From: Anadara kagoshimensis
Lineage: Eukaryota > Mollusca > Bivalvia > Arcoida > Arcidae
NCBI GenBank assembly: GCA_021292105.1
Contig: CM037874.1
Location: forward strand, 53,116,540 to 53,180,539
Direction: 5' to 3'
DNA length: 64,000 nt
The position numbers and the translations under genes were made by a program. Numbering within the stretch: position 1 is the first letter of the stretch; the number at the start of each line of letters is the position of its first letter. Below are positions 1-13,076 of this stretch, one piece after another. Under the pieces are notes generated by a model. That model was not told the DNA's origin. It saw only the letters and a list, made by a program, of their open reading frames with translations, and ran no database searches.

Positions 1-906
1 CAGGAATTCTTTTCTGTGACATCTATTTGTTCCCTATGACTAACCATAATTTAATTAATTTCTGTGACATTTTCCTGGTTCGTTTGGGAAAATATTACCA
101 ACACAAAAATATGACTAGGAATTCACTTGACATCTTTCCGTTTTCTCTGGCTAACTATAATTTATTTAATTTTTGTTACATTTTCCGTTCCCTCTGGTAA
201 ACCATAGATTACAGGTAAACCTAAAAAGGCCACCTCTATATAAGGACCATCGGCTTTTACAGGCCAGTAAATTTTATCACAATTTCTTTTTATTCATTTC
301 ATTTGAACCTGTAGATAAAGACCACCTGTCCATAAAGGCCACACATACTGGTTCCCTTTGGTGACCTTTACAGACAAATTTGACTGTAATTCACTGTGTG
401 ACATCTTTCTGTTCCCTCTAGCTAACCTTAATTTAATTCACTTCTGTGACATGTTCCTGGTTTATTTTTAGACACAAATTATCGACATGGAATTCATTTC
501 TCATGTTTCTTTGACATATTCCTGGGGTTTTTTGGGTTTTGTTTTTGTTTTTGTATTCTATTTTTTTGTCAAAACATAGCAGACACAAAATATCAACCAG
601 GAATTATTTTCTCATGTTTTGTCACATGTTCCTGTTACCTTTGGTTAGACATTATACATTATATTACCTGTCCACCCTTTTGAAGGTTATACATAATAAC
701 AATATTAAATCCTAAAATCAAACAAATGTAGATTTTTGCAACAAAATATTCTTTTCTGTGACATTTTCCTGTTTCCTTTGAATAACCATAATTTTATTCA
801 CTTCTGTGACATGTTCCTGGTTTATTTGCAGAGACAAATTATCAACATGGAATTCAATTTTCATGTTTCTTTGACACATTCCTTGGGTTTTTTTTTTTTT
901 TTTTTT

Positions 907-941
<35 letters not shown>

Positions 942-1060
942 TTTTGGTCAAAACATTGCAGACACAAAATATCAACTAGGAATTAATTTATGCTGTTTTT
1001 GTCACATGTTCCTGTTTCCTTTGGTTAGACATTATACTACTATAATATTTACTCATTTCT
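1..1060. repeat. Degenerate tandem repeat with poly-T tracts
   Basis: Imperfect units recur that contain 'TTCTGTGACATGTTCCTGG', 'AATAACCATAATTT' and 'ACACAAATTATC', ending in a T-rich stretch and 'GTCAAAACATTGCAGACAC'. A long T tract interrupted by a few G lies at about 890-940. No coding exon is visible. Much the same sequence returns at 61496-62290. Confidence 0.8.
208..389. mobile_element. MITE family A, diverged copy
   Basis: The sequence begins near 'TTACAGGTAAACC' and ends near 'TTTACAGACAAATTTGACTGTAA'-type sequence, which are inverted versions of each other. The interior carries 'ATATAAGGACCA' and 'TAAAGACCACC' blocks. It matches the copies at 25751-25919 and 38605-38770, so it is a short non-autonomous TIR element. 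This copy is diverged. Confidence 0.65.
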
Positions 1061-1300
1061 TAAAGTTTCAAATTTAAAAATAAGTAGGATAATAAAAGCC
1101 CCTAAAAAGTACATGAAAAATTTGTATGCTACAGTTTTTGGCTATAAGATGTTGGTTCTTATGGTTTTCTCTCCACCTTAAGTGATTACACATGATAAAT
1201 CTGAGCAAATATTCATTAACCATATCCTTGTTTATATCTAGCACCTGTTTAAATTCAGGAGGTTTATCATCAGTGAAATCTTTTATACACCACACCCCCT

Positions 1301-2400
1301 TGATATCATAGTTTATATCAACTGCCTGTATGAATTCAGGAGTTCAAGGATTATAAAGTTTTTAACCACATACCTGGATATAATTGTTTATCTCTAGTAC
1401 CTGTCTGTGAGTTTCATTACTATAAAAGCTTATTAACCACATACCTGTATATAACTTTATATCAATTGCCTGTCTATATTCAGGAGTTTGATCAAGTTTA
1501 TTAACCACATCCCTGGATATCATTGCTTATATCCAGTACCTGTCCTACGTCGGGAGTGTTATGATTATAAAGTTTATTAACCACATCCCTGGATATCACT
1601 GCTTATACCTAGTACCTGTGTGAAGTAGTGAGTTTAATTATTATAAACTTTATTAACCACATCCCTAAATATCACTGTTATTATCCATTGCCTGTCTTAA
1701 GTCAGGAGTTTTATAAAGTTTATAAACCACCTCCCTGGATATCATTGTTTATACCTAGTACATGTGTAAAGTAGTGAGTTTTATGATCATTAAGTTCATT
1801 AATCACATCCATGGATATCATTGTTTATACCTAGTACCTGTGTGAAGTAGTGAGTTTTATGATCATTAAGTTCATTAACCACATCCCTGGATATCATCGT
1901 TTATACCTAGTACCTGTGTGAAGTAGTGCGTTTTATGATCATTAAGTTTATTAACCACATCCCTGGATATCATTGTTCATACCTAGTACCTGTGTGAAGT
2001 CAGGAATAATATGATTAAAACCACATTCCTAGATATCATATGTTTATATCTAGTGCTTGTCTAAGTCCTTAGTTCAATTATTCTAAAATTTATTTTCCAC
2101 ATCGCTAAATATCACATGTTTATATTTAGTGACTGTCTGAAGTCAGAAGATTTGATTACTATGTTTATTAACCACATCCCTGGATATCATTGTTTATATC
2201 TAGTACCTTTCTAAAGTCATGCACTTTAGGACTATTAAGTTTATTAACAACATCCCAGGACATTATTGTTTATATCTAGTGCCTGTCTAAAGTCATGTGC
2301 TTAAGGTCTATTAAGTTTAATAACCACATCCCTGGTAATCGTTATTTATATCTAGTGACTATAGAAGTCTGTCATACATGTCTTACTCTGTGTTCTGTGT
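1301..2400. repeat. Tandem repeat of about 77 bp
   Basis: Roughly fourteen imperfect units each contain 'TTAACCACATCCCTGGATAT', then 'GTTTATACCTAGTACCTG' and a 'GAAGTAGTGAGTTTTATGAT' block. Unit length is about 70-80 bases. The first part of this array is repeated at 62530-63024. Confidence 0.88.
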
Positions 2401-2759
2401 TTAGGTTTGTGTTGCTCTTGTTATAATAGTATTTCTAGGTCACCTTATATAATTTTGATAAATAAATTTTAATGTAACTGATTACAGAAAATAGAACATG
2501 TATACAGGTTATCAATTATAACACATACACTATATAGCGGGTAGTAAGGCTGAACTTTATACTGGGGCTGACATGATCACATGAAGTTAACAGATATACT
2601 TTATAGGTAGAGCAACAGGAACCTCAATTGATAAACACTGACAAAGTATAAACAAAGATTTTAAGAATATGATGGCGGATTCTGAATAAAAAAGTAAGTC
2701 AGAATTTATTAACAATTGCTTTTATATCGTTACACATTAAAATCCTTTTAATTTTTTGA
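2401..2759. other. Unassigned sequence
   Basis: AT-rich spacer between two arrays. I see no ORF, repeat unit or RNA gene in it. Confidence 0.5.
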
Positions 2760-5700
2760 AAATCACTTGATGAGACACAACAATACAATCTCCAATGAGA
2801 CACAAACAATCACATAATGAGACACCATACAATCACCTAATGAGACACGAAAGAATCACCTAATGAGACACAATACAATCACCTAATGAGACACAATACA
2901 ATCACCTAATGAGTCACTATATAATCACCTAATGAGACACAATACAATCATCTAATGAGACAAAGTACCTAACCACAATGAGACAAAATACAATCACCTA
3001 ATGAGACACAATACAATCAACTAATAAAAAATAATACAGTCATCTAATCAGACAAAATACAATCACTTTATGAGACACACTACAATCATCTAATGAGACA
3101 CAATACAATCTCCTAATGATACACCTTACAATCACCTAATGAGACACAATACAATCATTGTATGAGACACAATACAATCGCCTAATGAGACACAATGGAA
3201 TCATGTAATTAGAGACAATACAATCACTTTATGAGTCACAATCCAATCACCTAATGAGACACATTACATTCACCTAATAAAACACATTACAATCACCTAA
3301 TGAGACACAATACAATCATCTAATGTGAAACAATACAATCACCTAATGAGACACAATACAATTACCTAATGAGACACAATACAATCATCTAATGTGAAAC
3401 AATATAATCACCTTATGTGAAACAATACAATCATCTAATGAGACACAATACAAGCACCTAATGAGACACGATACAAGCACCAAATGAGACACAATACAAT
3501 CATCTAATGAGAAAAAATACAATCACCTAATGTGAAACAATACAATCACCTAATGAGACACAATACAATCACCTAATGAGACACAATACAATCATCTAAT
3601 GAGACACAATACAAGCACCTAATGAGACACGATACAAGCACCAAATGAGACACAATACAATCATCTAATGAGAAAAATACAATCACCTAATGTGAAACAA
3701 TACAATCACCTAATGAGACACAATACAATTACCTAATGAGACACAATACAATCATCTAATGTGAAACAATATAATCACCTTATGTGAAACAATACAATCA
3801 TCTAATGTGAAACAATACAATCACCTAATGAGACACAATACAATCACCTAATGAGACACAATACAACCATCTAATAAGACACAATTCAATCACCTAATGA
3901 GACACAATACAATTACCTATTGTGAAACAATACAATCACCAAATGAGACACAATACAATCACCTAATGAGACACAATACAAACACCTAATGAGACACAAT
4001 TCAATAAAATAATGAGACACAATGCAATCATCTAATGAGACACAATACAACCATCTAATGAGACACAATTCAATCACCTAATGAGACACAATACAATCAC
4101 CTAATGTGAAACAATACAATCACCTAATGAGACACAATACAATCACCTAATGAGACACAATACAATCATCTTATGAGACACAATACAATCATCTAATGCG
4201 ATAAAATACAATCACCTAATGAGACACAATACAATCATCTAATGAGACACAATACCATCACATGAGACACAATACAATCACCTAATGAGACACAATAAAA
4301 TCTCACAATTAGACACAATACAATCACATAAATAGACACAATACAATCACATAAATAGACACAATACAATCACCTAATGCGATACAATATAATTAACCTA
4401 ATGAGACAAAATACAATCACCTAATGAGACAAAATACCATCACCTAATGAGACAAAATACAGTCATCTAATGTAATGAGACAGAATACAATCACTCAATG
4501 AGACACAATACAATCACCTAATGAGACACAATACAATTACCTAATGAGACACAATACAATTACCTAATGAGACACAATACAATCATCTAATGAGACACAA
4601 TTCAATCATGGAATGAGACACAATTCAATCATGGAATGAGACACAATTCAATCATCTAATGACTCACTATATAATCACCTAATGAGACACAATACAATCA
4701 TCTAATCAGACACAATACAATCATCTAATAAAAAATAATACAATCATCTAATCAGACAAAATACAATCACTTTATGAGACACACTACAATCATCTAATGA
4801 GACACAATACAATCTCCTAATGATACACCTTACAATCACCTAATGAGACACATTACAATCACCTAATGAGACACAATACAATCGCCTAATTAGACACAAT
4901 AGAATCATGTAATTAGAGACAATACAATCACTTTATGAGTCACAATCCAATCACCTAATGAGACACATTACATTCACCTAATAAAACACATTACAATAAT
5001 CTAATGAGACACAATACAATCATCTAATGTGAAACAATACAATCACCTAATGAGACACAATACAATTACCTAATGAGACACAATACAATCATCTAATGTG
5101 AAACAATACAATCACCTTATGTGAAAAAATACAGTCACCTAATGAGACACAATACAATCACCTAATGAGACACAATACAATCACCTAATGGGACACAATA
5201 CAATCATCTAGTGTGAAACAATACAATCACCTAATGAGGCACAATACAATCACCTAATGAGACACAATACAATCACCTAATAGGACACAATACAATCATC
5301 TAATGTGAAACAATACAATCACCTAATGAGACACAATACAATTACCTAATGAGACACAATACAATCATCTAATATGAAACAATACAATCACCTTATGTGA
5401 AACAATACAGTCACCGAATGAGACACGATACAATCATCTAATGAGACACAATACAATCACCTAATGAGACACAATACAATCATCTAATGTGAAACAATAC
5501 AATCACCTAATGAGACACAATACAATTACCTAATGAGACACAATACAATCATCTAATGTGAAACAATACAATCAACTTATGTGAAAAAATAGTCACCTAA
5601 TGAGACACAATACAATCATCTAATGAGACACAATACAAGCACCTAATGAGACACAATACAAGCACCTAATGAGACACAATACAATCATCTAATGAGAAAA

Positions 5701-8545
5701 AATACAATTATCTAATGTGAAACAATACAATCACCTAAGGAGACACAATACAATCACTTTATGAGTCACAATACAATCACCTAATGAGACACATTACAGT
5801 CACCTAATAAACACATTACAATCACCTAATAAAACACATTACAATCACCTAATGCGACACAATACAATCACCTAATGAGGCACAATACAATCACCTGATG
5901 AGACACAATACAATCATCTAATGTGAAACAATACAATCACCTAATGAGACACAATACAATTACCTAATGAGACACAATACAATCATCTAATGTGAAAACA
6001 TACAATCACCTTATGTGAAACAATACAATCAACTAATGAGACACAATACAAGCACCTAATGAGACACGATACAAGCACTAATGAGACACAATACATCATC
6101 TAATGAGAAAAAATACAATCACCTATTGTGAAACAATACAATCACCTAATGAGACACAATACAATCACCTAATGAGACACAATTCAATCACCTAATGAGA
6201 CACAATACAATTACCTATTGTGAAACAATACAATCACCTAATGAGACACAATACAATCACCTAATGAGACACAATACAAACACCTAATGAGACACAATTC
6301 AATAACATAATGAGACACAATTCAATAACATAATGAGACACAATGCAATCATCTAATGAGACACAATACAACCATCTAATGAGACACAATTCAATCACCT
6401 AATGAGACACAATACAATCACCTAATGTGAAACAATACAATCACCTAATGAGACACAATACAATCACCTAATGAGATACAATACAATCATCTTATGAGAC
6501 ACAATACAATCATCTAATGCGATAAAATACAATCACCTAATGAGACACAATACAATCATCTAATGAGACACAATACCATCACATGAGACACAATACAATC
6601 ACCTAATGAGACACAATAAAATCACACAATTAGACACAATACAATCACATAAATAGACACAATACAATCACATAAATAGACACAATACAATCACCTAATG
6701 CGATACAATATAATTAACCAAATGAGACAAAATACAATCACCTAATGAGACAAAATACCATCACCTAATGAGACAAAATGCAGTCATCTAATGTAATGAG
6801 ACAGAATACAATCACTCAATGAGACAATACAATCACCTAATGAGACACAATACAATTACCTAATGAGACACAATACAATTACCTAATGAGACACAATACA
6901 ATTACCTAATGAGACACAAAACAATTACCTAATGAGACACAATACAATTACCTAATGAGACACAATTCAATCATGGAATGAGACACAATTCAATCATGGA
7001 ATGAGACACAATACAATGATCTAATTAGACACAATTCAATCACTTAATGAGACAAAGTACCTAACTACAATGAGACAAAATACAATCACCTAATGAGACA
7101 CAATACAATCATCTAATAAAAAATAATACAATCATCTAATCAGACAAAATACAATCACTTAATGAGACAAAGTACCTAACTACAATGAGACAAAATACAA
7201 TCACTCAATAAGACACAATACAATCACCTAATGAGACACAATACAATTACCTAATGAGACACAATACAATTACCTAATGAGACACAATTCAATCATGGAA
7301 TGAGACACAATTCAATCATGGAATGAGACACAATACAATTATCTAATTAGACACAATTCAATCACTTAATGAGACAAAGTACCTAACTACAATGAGACAA
7401 AATACAATCACTTTATGAGACACAATACAATCATCTAATGAGACACAATACAATCTCCTAATGAGACACCTTACAATCACCTAATGAGACATAATATAAT
7501 CATTTTATGAGACACAATACAATCGCCTAATGAGACACAATACAATCACATAATTAGAGACAATACAATCACTTTATGAGTCACAATCCAATCACCTAAT
7601 GAGACACATTACAATCACCTAATAAAACACATTACAATCACCTAATGAGACACAATACAATCGCCTAATGAGACACAATACAATCACCTAATAAGACACA
7701 TTACAATCACCTAATGAGACACCTTACAATCACCTAATGAGACATAATATAATCATTTTATGAGACACAATACAATCGCCTAATGAGACACAATACAATC
7801 ACATAATTAGAGACAATACAATCACTTTATGAGTCACAATCCAATCACCTAATGAGACACATTACAATCACCTAATAAAACACAATACAATCATCTAATG
7901 AAACACAATATAATCACCTAATGTGACACAATACAATCACCTTAAGAGACACAATATAATCTCCTAATGAGACACAATACAATCACCTAATGACACATAA
8001 TATAGTCACATAATGAGACACAATATAATCTCTAAATGAGACACAATACAATCACCTAATGAGACACAAAGCAATCACCTTAGTAGATACAATGCAATCA
8101 CCTAATTAGACACAACAAATCTCCAAATGAGTAACAATACAATCACCTAATGAGACACAAAGCAATCACCTAATGAGACACAACAAATCTCCAAATGAGT
8201 AACAATACAATCACCTAATGAGACACAATACAATAACTTAATGAGACACAATACAATCATTTAATGAGACACAATACAAAAGCTTACTGAGACACAATAC
8301 AATATCCAAATGAGACACAATATAATCACCTACTGAGACACAATATAATCTCCAAAAGAGACACAATACAATCACCTAATGAGACACAATACAATCATGT
8401 AATGAGACACAATACAATCATGTAATGAGACACAATACAATCTCCAAATGAGACACAATACAATCATGTAATGAGACACAATACAATCATCTACAGAGAA
8501 ATAATACAATCACATAATGAGACACAATATAATCACTAAATGCGA
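2760..8545. repeat. 23-bp minisatellite, about 250 copies
   Basis: The consensus unit is 'GAGACACAATACAATCACCT' plus AAT (23 bases). Variant units are common ('TGTGAAACAATACAATC', 'CATCTAATG', 'AATTAGAGACAATAC'). Runs of the same variants in the same order recur, for example around 3050-3300 and 4755-5000, and around 4200-4330 and 6510-6640. This shows higher-order duplication of blocks of roughly 1.7 to 2.3 kb. It lies directly upstream of the TRIM-type gene. Confidence 0.96.
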
Positions 8546-8655
8546 CACAATTTTTTTAAATCACCTAATGCCACACAATAAAATCAAAACATATTTCTCA
8601 ATCAATATACTTGATTATTTTAAGGTAAAGATTTTAATTTTTTTACTCATTATAG

Positions 8656-8752
8656 GAAGAAGCTCCATTAATTTACACAACAACGGCAATCATCAGCAAC
8701 ATCATGTCAATTATCTACTAAAGACAAAACGGTAAGTTGAATATCAGTAACC
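8656..8752 (+). promoter_or_regulatory. Putative 5' UTR segment after a splice acceptor
   Basis: A T-rich stretch followed by 'CATTATAG' ends at 8655 and looks like a 3' splice site. The bases from 8656 to the ATG would then be 5' UTR of the following gene, with its first exon upstream, possibly beyond the minisatellite. An in-frame TGA at 8738-8740 prevents a longer N-terminus. A GTAAGT at 8731 looks like a donor but lies too close to the ATG to be needed. The splice itself is inference. Confidence 0.45.
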
Positions 8753-10480
8753 ATGGCAACTGGATCCACAAGGGCACAAGAGTTGTTAGGTGACACCAAA
8801 TGCGACTTATGTGACACATACAAAAATGTCTCATGGAAATGCCAGAATTGTAATGACATTTTGTGTCAACAGTGTAAAAAATCACATCTAAGGAGTAGAG
8901 TTTCCCAAAACCACATTGTAACTGAACTGGAAGATTCTATGGATGATGGTGAAGGTTCCAGTATATTTTGTCCTGATCATGAGGATGAAGCATTTCAGAT
9001 GTTTTGTACCACGTGTGATATTCTGGTATGCTTGGACTGTATAAGCGGGAAGCATAAAGGACATGATTGTAAGAAAATAAAAGAAGTTGTGAAACCAAAA
9101 CAAACTCAACTTGAAGATATATTTAAACAGATAAAGACGAAGCAGATACCAAAGTTAGAACAGTCGCTTGTGTCCATAACCAACATGCAGGAGAAATATA
9201 ACCAAGATATAGACCGAGTGATCGCTGAGATAAAAACCAAGGGAGATGAATTAAAACAAGACATAACGAGCATACAAGACAGGTTAATCGATAAACTGAT
9301 GCAACAGGTGAAAGAAGATACAAAATGTTTGAATGAAACAAAAGAACAATTAGATTTGAGACTGAGTGCCCTGAAGGAACAACTAAAACAACATGAAGAG
9401 AAGATGAAAAAGTACACCGATATTGACATAATTACCAAAGCTGCCAGCATCAAAGATTCTTTGTCACAACTAACAAGTAGTCTAGAGATACCAACAGTCA
9501 AATCTCCAAACTTTCAAATTGGTCAAGTCAATGGCAGCGATCTGGAGAACATGTATGGACAACTGGAACTAGAGCAGCCAGGTAAAATGCAGACAGAAAG
9601 GCCAAAACCTAACAGAAGCCAGACGAATCTTCCAGATGAAAAAGTTAAACAAGACCAATCCACACCCAAGGATACCAGAGTTATCAAAGGTAATATTGTC
9701 TCATCATTTACATGGAAAGGGGATCTAAGGAAGATTGCAGTGACAAAACAGAAACAGAATGAAGCCTGGATATTGTCATATAATTCTTCAACTAAGGAAC
9801 AATATCTAGATCTGGTCAATGATCAAGGTAAAAATATAACATCAATCAAACATGACTTACAAATACGGGACATGGCTACAACTAAATCTGGGGAATTATT
9901 GGTAACAGCAGGCTGTCAGATCACGCGAATGTCTAGATCAGGTAGTACAGATGTCTTTGCTGATTTATCACCGTATGATACATGGGGTATACATGTTACA
10001 CAGAATGGTGATGCACTTGTTGGTTTGTATGGCTTTTTAGGAAGTAGAGTAACTAGACTGTCACAACAAGGAAAGACAAAACAAGTGATAGACATTAAAG
10101 GCAATGACTTAGATACGTACAATATATGGACTAGTATTACAGAGAATGTTAACCAAGACATTGTGATGATATGTAAATGGAGTTACATCCTAGTTGTGGA
10201 CAAAGATGGCAGAAGGAGGTTTACATACAGAGGACCACCAACAAGGATGAAGATAATTAAGGACTACTATCCATCAGGCGTCACCTGTGACCAGAGTGGA
10301 CAGATCCTTGTTGCTGATAATAATAACAGTACCATACACCTTCTAGATGAAGATGGTACATTTCTACAATTTATACTGACAAAAGAACATGGAATAGAAA
10401 ATCCAATAGCACTAGCAATAGACGACAGTGGTAGAATCTGGGTTGGTTGTATGAATGGCAAAGTGTTTATAGCAGAATAG
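8753..10480 (+). CDS. TRIM2/3/56-like B-box, coiled-coil, beta-propeller protein (no RING)
   Basis: An intact 575-residue protein. Two B-box zinc fingers are visible: B-box 1 with C17, C20, C30, C33, C38, C41, H45 and H54, and B-box 2 with C73, H76, C85, C88, C93, C96, H101 and H104. A long charged coiled coil follows, about residues 115-250. A Ser/Pro/Gln-rich linker (about 265-305) leads to a C-terminal region, about 310-575, with repeated strands such as 'GQILVADNNNSTIHLLDEDG' and 'IALAIDDSGRIWVG', the pattern of an NHL/SMP-30-like beta-propeller. The usual N-terminal RING finger is missing, so E3 ligase activity is not expected; this architecture is typical of the expanded RING-less TRIM genes of bivalves. 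The ATG has a good context (ACCATGG) and an in-frame stop lies 13-15 bases upstream. The coding region is uninterrupted. Cytosolic role in immunity, signalling or RNA binding is family inference only. Confidence 0.9.
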   Translation: MATGSTRAQELLGDTKCDLCDTYKNVSWKCQNCNDILCQQCKKSHLRSRVSQNHIVTELEDSMDDGEGSSIFCPDHEDEAFQMFCTTCDILVCLDCISGKHKGHDCKKIKEVVKPKQTQLEDIFKQIKTKQIPKLEQSLVSITNMQEKYNQDIDRVIAEIKTKGDELKQDITSIQDRLIDKLMQQVKEDTKCLNETKEQLDLRLSALKEQLKQHEEKMKKYTDIDIITKAASIKDSLSQLTSSLEIPTVKSPNFQIGQVNGSDLENMYGQLELEQPGKMQTERPKPNRSQTNLPDEKVKQDQSTPKDTRVIKGNIVSSFTWKGDLRKIAVTKQKQNEAWILSYNSSTKEQYLDLVNDQGKNITSIKHDLQIRDMATTKSGELLVTAGCQITRMSRSGSTDVFADLSPYDTWGIHVTQNGDALVGLYGFLGSRVTRLSQQGKTKQVIDIKGNDLDTYNIWTSITENVNQDIVMICKWSYILVVDKDGRRRFTYRGPPTRMKIIKDYYPSGVTCDQSGQILVADNNNSTIHLLDEDGTFLQFILTKEHGIENPIALAIDDSGRIWVGCMNGKVFIAE

Positions 10481-10735
10481 TTTTGTGACATCATACCGTA
10501 CATCTACTGGATATACATGACATCATCCTACAACAGATTCCACAAAGTTAGATGGTTAGAATGTCCAAGGCCTCTGTTTGCGTTAATCTGCCTTTCTTTT
10601 AAAATGCCTTAAATTTTTAGTCAGATTTTCAAAATATTTTAATATTGCGTGCTTATGAAATTCAAATGTGAATTATTGTCAGAATTTTGTAATTCGATAG
10701 TACTAGTGTGGCGACACCTTTAGGGATTTCGCAGG

Positions 10736-11489
10736 AAAGAATGGAACAATCTAGAGGATTTCATTGCTTCTGCAAAAGTTTAGTAGAGCGCATCTACAGT
10801 ACTTGCCTTTCAAAAGTTAAACACTTACCTAACGAATTAGTGCCAAAACTACCAAGATACCGAGCTTTGGACAGCTAGTGGATGAATAGCTGCAGTAGTG
10901 ACTACTGTATCTCTGATCCTCGACAAGTCAATATGTTAAAGGGCTTCCAGTCCGAGTTTTGCACCTCATTTAGCCCCTTAGCAGCTATAGACTTCCCAAA
11001 GGCCCCTCTGCAGTTGAGATTTGGAACCCTTTTGACATAATAATTTTTTATTTGCATATATTAAAAAAAATAATAATAACTTGGTAAAGAATTCGTTACT
11101 TTATAATGGGTATGAATTTAAAGTGGTACGCTAAATACTACCACAAACGTTTTTAGAATGACGTGCCGTCATTGGTCTTATGGAATTTGAAATAGAAGTC
11201 GGTTAAACAGAAATTTCACAAGAAACAAGAAAGTTCATTTTTTGCATGTTTGACCCGAAAATTAAGTATGATCCGAAGTTTCTAAAAAAATCTAACCAAG
11301 TTAGATAGCTAGGTCGCATAAGACTCTATAAACTCAGAAATTTTAGCAAAATCTATAATTTTTTTCTGAACTTCCTCAAAAGTGCTGTAATACGCCGCTA
11401 AAAATGAGAATGTTGTCACCTTTATCATTTCACATCCAGAGGATGTTCCGAATAAATTCATCACTATCCTCTAGATTGTTCCATTCTTT
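10736..11489. mobile_element. Non-autonomous DNA transposon with about 24-bp TIRs
   Basis: 'AAAGAATGGAACAATCTAGA' at 10736 is matched by its reverse complement ending at 11489, with GGAT/ATCC extending both arms. The 754-bp interior has no convincing ORF. The superfamily is unresolved because no target-site duplication is clear. It begins about 255 bases after the stop codon of the TRIM-type gene and could overlap its 3' UTR. Confidence 0.75.
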
Positions 11490-11880
11490 AATAACTGTAT
11501 TTTGTTAGCATAAGTAGAATGAGAGCACAAGTGAACATGTACGGAAAAAGTACAGGTCAGCCTATATTTATGAACACATTTATTTGTGGAAATCACAAAT
11601 TAGTGCAATTCGTCTTGCACGAAAATTGCTAAAAAATAAGACCACTGGTAAATAAAGTACATTTACAGTACCAATATGTACAACTTCATATTCCTGTGTC
11701 CTCAGATGCAGTAACAGTGACCATTATCACACAGCTCTTCCAACATAACAATGGATTGTTTTTTTTTATATTTTTGATCACCTAGAATGGATTTGTGTAT
11801 TATTGTGGATTAGAGGAGTTTTAACGGTTTTAATTGGATATCAGGATAAAAAATATTTAGTGTTTGATAAAAGAAAACAC
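11490..11880. other. Unassigned AT-rich sequence
   Basis: No ORF, RNA gene or repeat unit is recognised here. 'AATAAA' occurs around 11652, too far from the upstream gene to assign to it. Confidence 0.4.
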
Positions 11881-11904
11881 TATATTCTAGCGACATGATA
11901 CATA

Positions 11905-11996
11905 CACAGTGTGTTTGTACAATCCTCCGTATCAGGTTGATGCCTTTTTAGTTGCGTATCACAACGAGTGGTGCTTGTGCGAGAGCTGATACATAC
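11905..11996. repeat. Partial copy of the following hairpin arm
   Basis: 'CACAGTGTGTTTGTACAA', 'GTATCAGGTTGATGCC' and 'GCGTATCACAACGAGTGG' match, with changes, the left arm of the inverted repeat at 11997-12162. Confidence 0.65.
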
Positions 11997-12162
11997 ATAT
12001 TATATACAAAGTGTGTATGTACAACACTCAGTATCAGGTCGAGTCCATTTTTCGTAGTCGTATCACTACGAGTCGCGCTTGCGCGACGAGTAGTGATACA
12101 GATACGAAAAAAGGACGAGACCTGATACGAAGGGTTGTACATACACACTGTGTATATAATAT
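11997..12162. repeat. Inverted repeat with 82-bp arms (hairpin element)
   Basis: The arms at 11997-12078 and 12081-12162 are near-complementary over their whole length and meet at a two-base centre in 'GTCGCGCTTGCGCGAC'. The outer ends are 'ATATTATATACA' and its complement. Such a compact palindrome is typical of foldback or MITE-like elements. Confidence 0.88.
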
Positions 12163-12780
12163 TTTTATCTAACATTTCCAATTAGGTTATTTAAAATAAT
12201 GAAAAAAAAAACAATACTTTATGTGAAAAAATTACATTTTACCACAGAAAACCACTGAACTATGTTATGACCGACAAAGCCAAGACTCCCTGATGACGTA
12301 ACAATGAGAAAGTGCACGTGCGCTTTACCGCACAGTGTGGTGATACAAGATTCTGTATCATACGTGTTCGATAAAACTTGTATTTCGTCAAATCAGATAG
12401 AAAAACTAGTCTAATGTTAGATAAAAAGGGTTGTACATACACAGTGTATATGATATTTTTTATCATTATTTCCAACTAGGTTACTTTAAATAACAAAACA
12501 ATACTTTATGTGAAAAATTATATTTTACTACAGAAAAATACTGAACAATGTTATGACATAATTATGTTCTGTAGTAATGACGTCATTATTAACATTTGAC
12601 AAATCAAAGATTCCCTAATGACATCACAGTGAGAAATCCCAACTGAAAGTAGGTGTGAACTTTACCGTCAATGTTGTGTCACCACACTGCTACAAGATTC
12701 TGTATGGTATGTGTTCAATAAAACTTGTTTTTGGTCAAATCAGATAGAAAAACTAGTCTAATATTAGATAAATTCCAATA
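12130..12780. repeat. Tandem duplication, unit about 300 bp
   Basis: Two units run from 12130 and 12427. Both begin with 'GGGTTGTACATACACA', then have 'ACAATACTTTATGTGAAAA', 'ACAAGATTCTGTAT' and 'TCAGATAGAAAAACTAGTCT'. The first block is also the right arm of the preceding hairpin, so the palindrome and the duplication share sequence. Confidence 0.82.
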
Positions 12781-12867
12781 TAAAACAAACAAATCTTAAG
12801 GATACAAGGAAGGGTGGACTACACTTAGACAACAATCGTAGAACATTTTTATAAACATTCTGTGGAC

Positions 12868-13076
12868 AATTGATGGGTTGCCGGCCACGTCCATAATGTT
12901 CCGACAAAGGTCTGGCATGCTTGAATTACACACAAAAAGAATGAAATCTTGGCCTGAATTATGGCATTTATTGATGTCACAAACACGTGTTAGTCATTAG
13001 TTGCTGTGATGCTGTATTGCTACCGTAATGGCGGCCAGTGGCGGAACATAACAGGCATGACGGCGATACGTTAATT
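12868..13076 (+). mobile_element. MITE family B, copy 1 (209 bp)
   Basis: Starts 'AATTGATGGGTTGCCGGCCA' and ends in an imperfect inverted copy. It carries the block 'AATGTTCCGACAAAGGTCTG' and the middle block 'ACACAAAAAGAATGAAATC'. It is homologous to 20865-21074 (same orientation) and 35374-35582 (reverse). The family has AATT at both ends. No protein is encoded. Confidence 0.85.

Noticed and set aside
718..1077. Lys-rich and Phe-rich ORFs
   Set aside because: They are translations of the poly-T tract and tandem repeat on either strand; the same applies to 61887-62279.
2760..8545. Regular short repeats that could be taken for a CRISPR array
   Set aside because: Units of 23 bases follow each other without unique spacers, in a eukaryotic context; this is a minisatellite. 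The same holds for 17445-18670.
8888..10503. Several antisense ORFs across the TRIM-type gene
   Set aside because: They lack domain features and lie opposite an intact zinc-finger coding frame.
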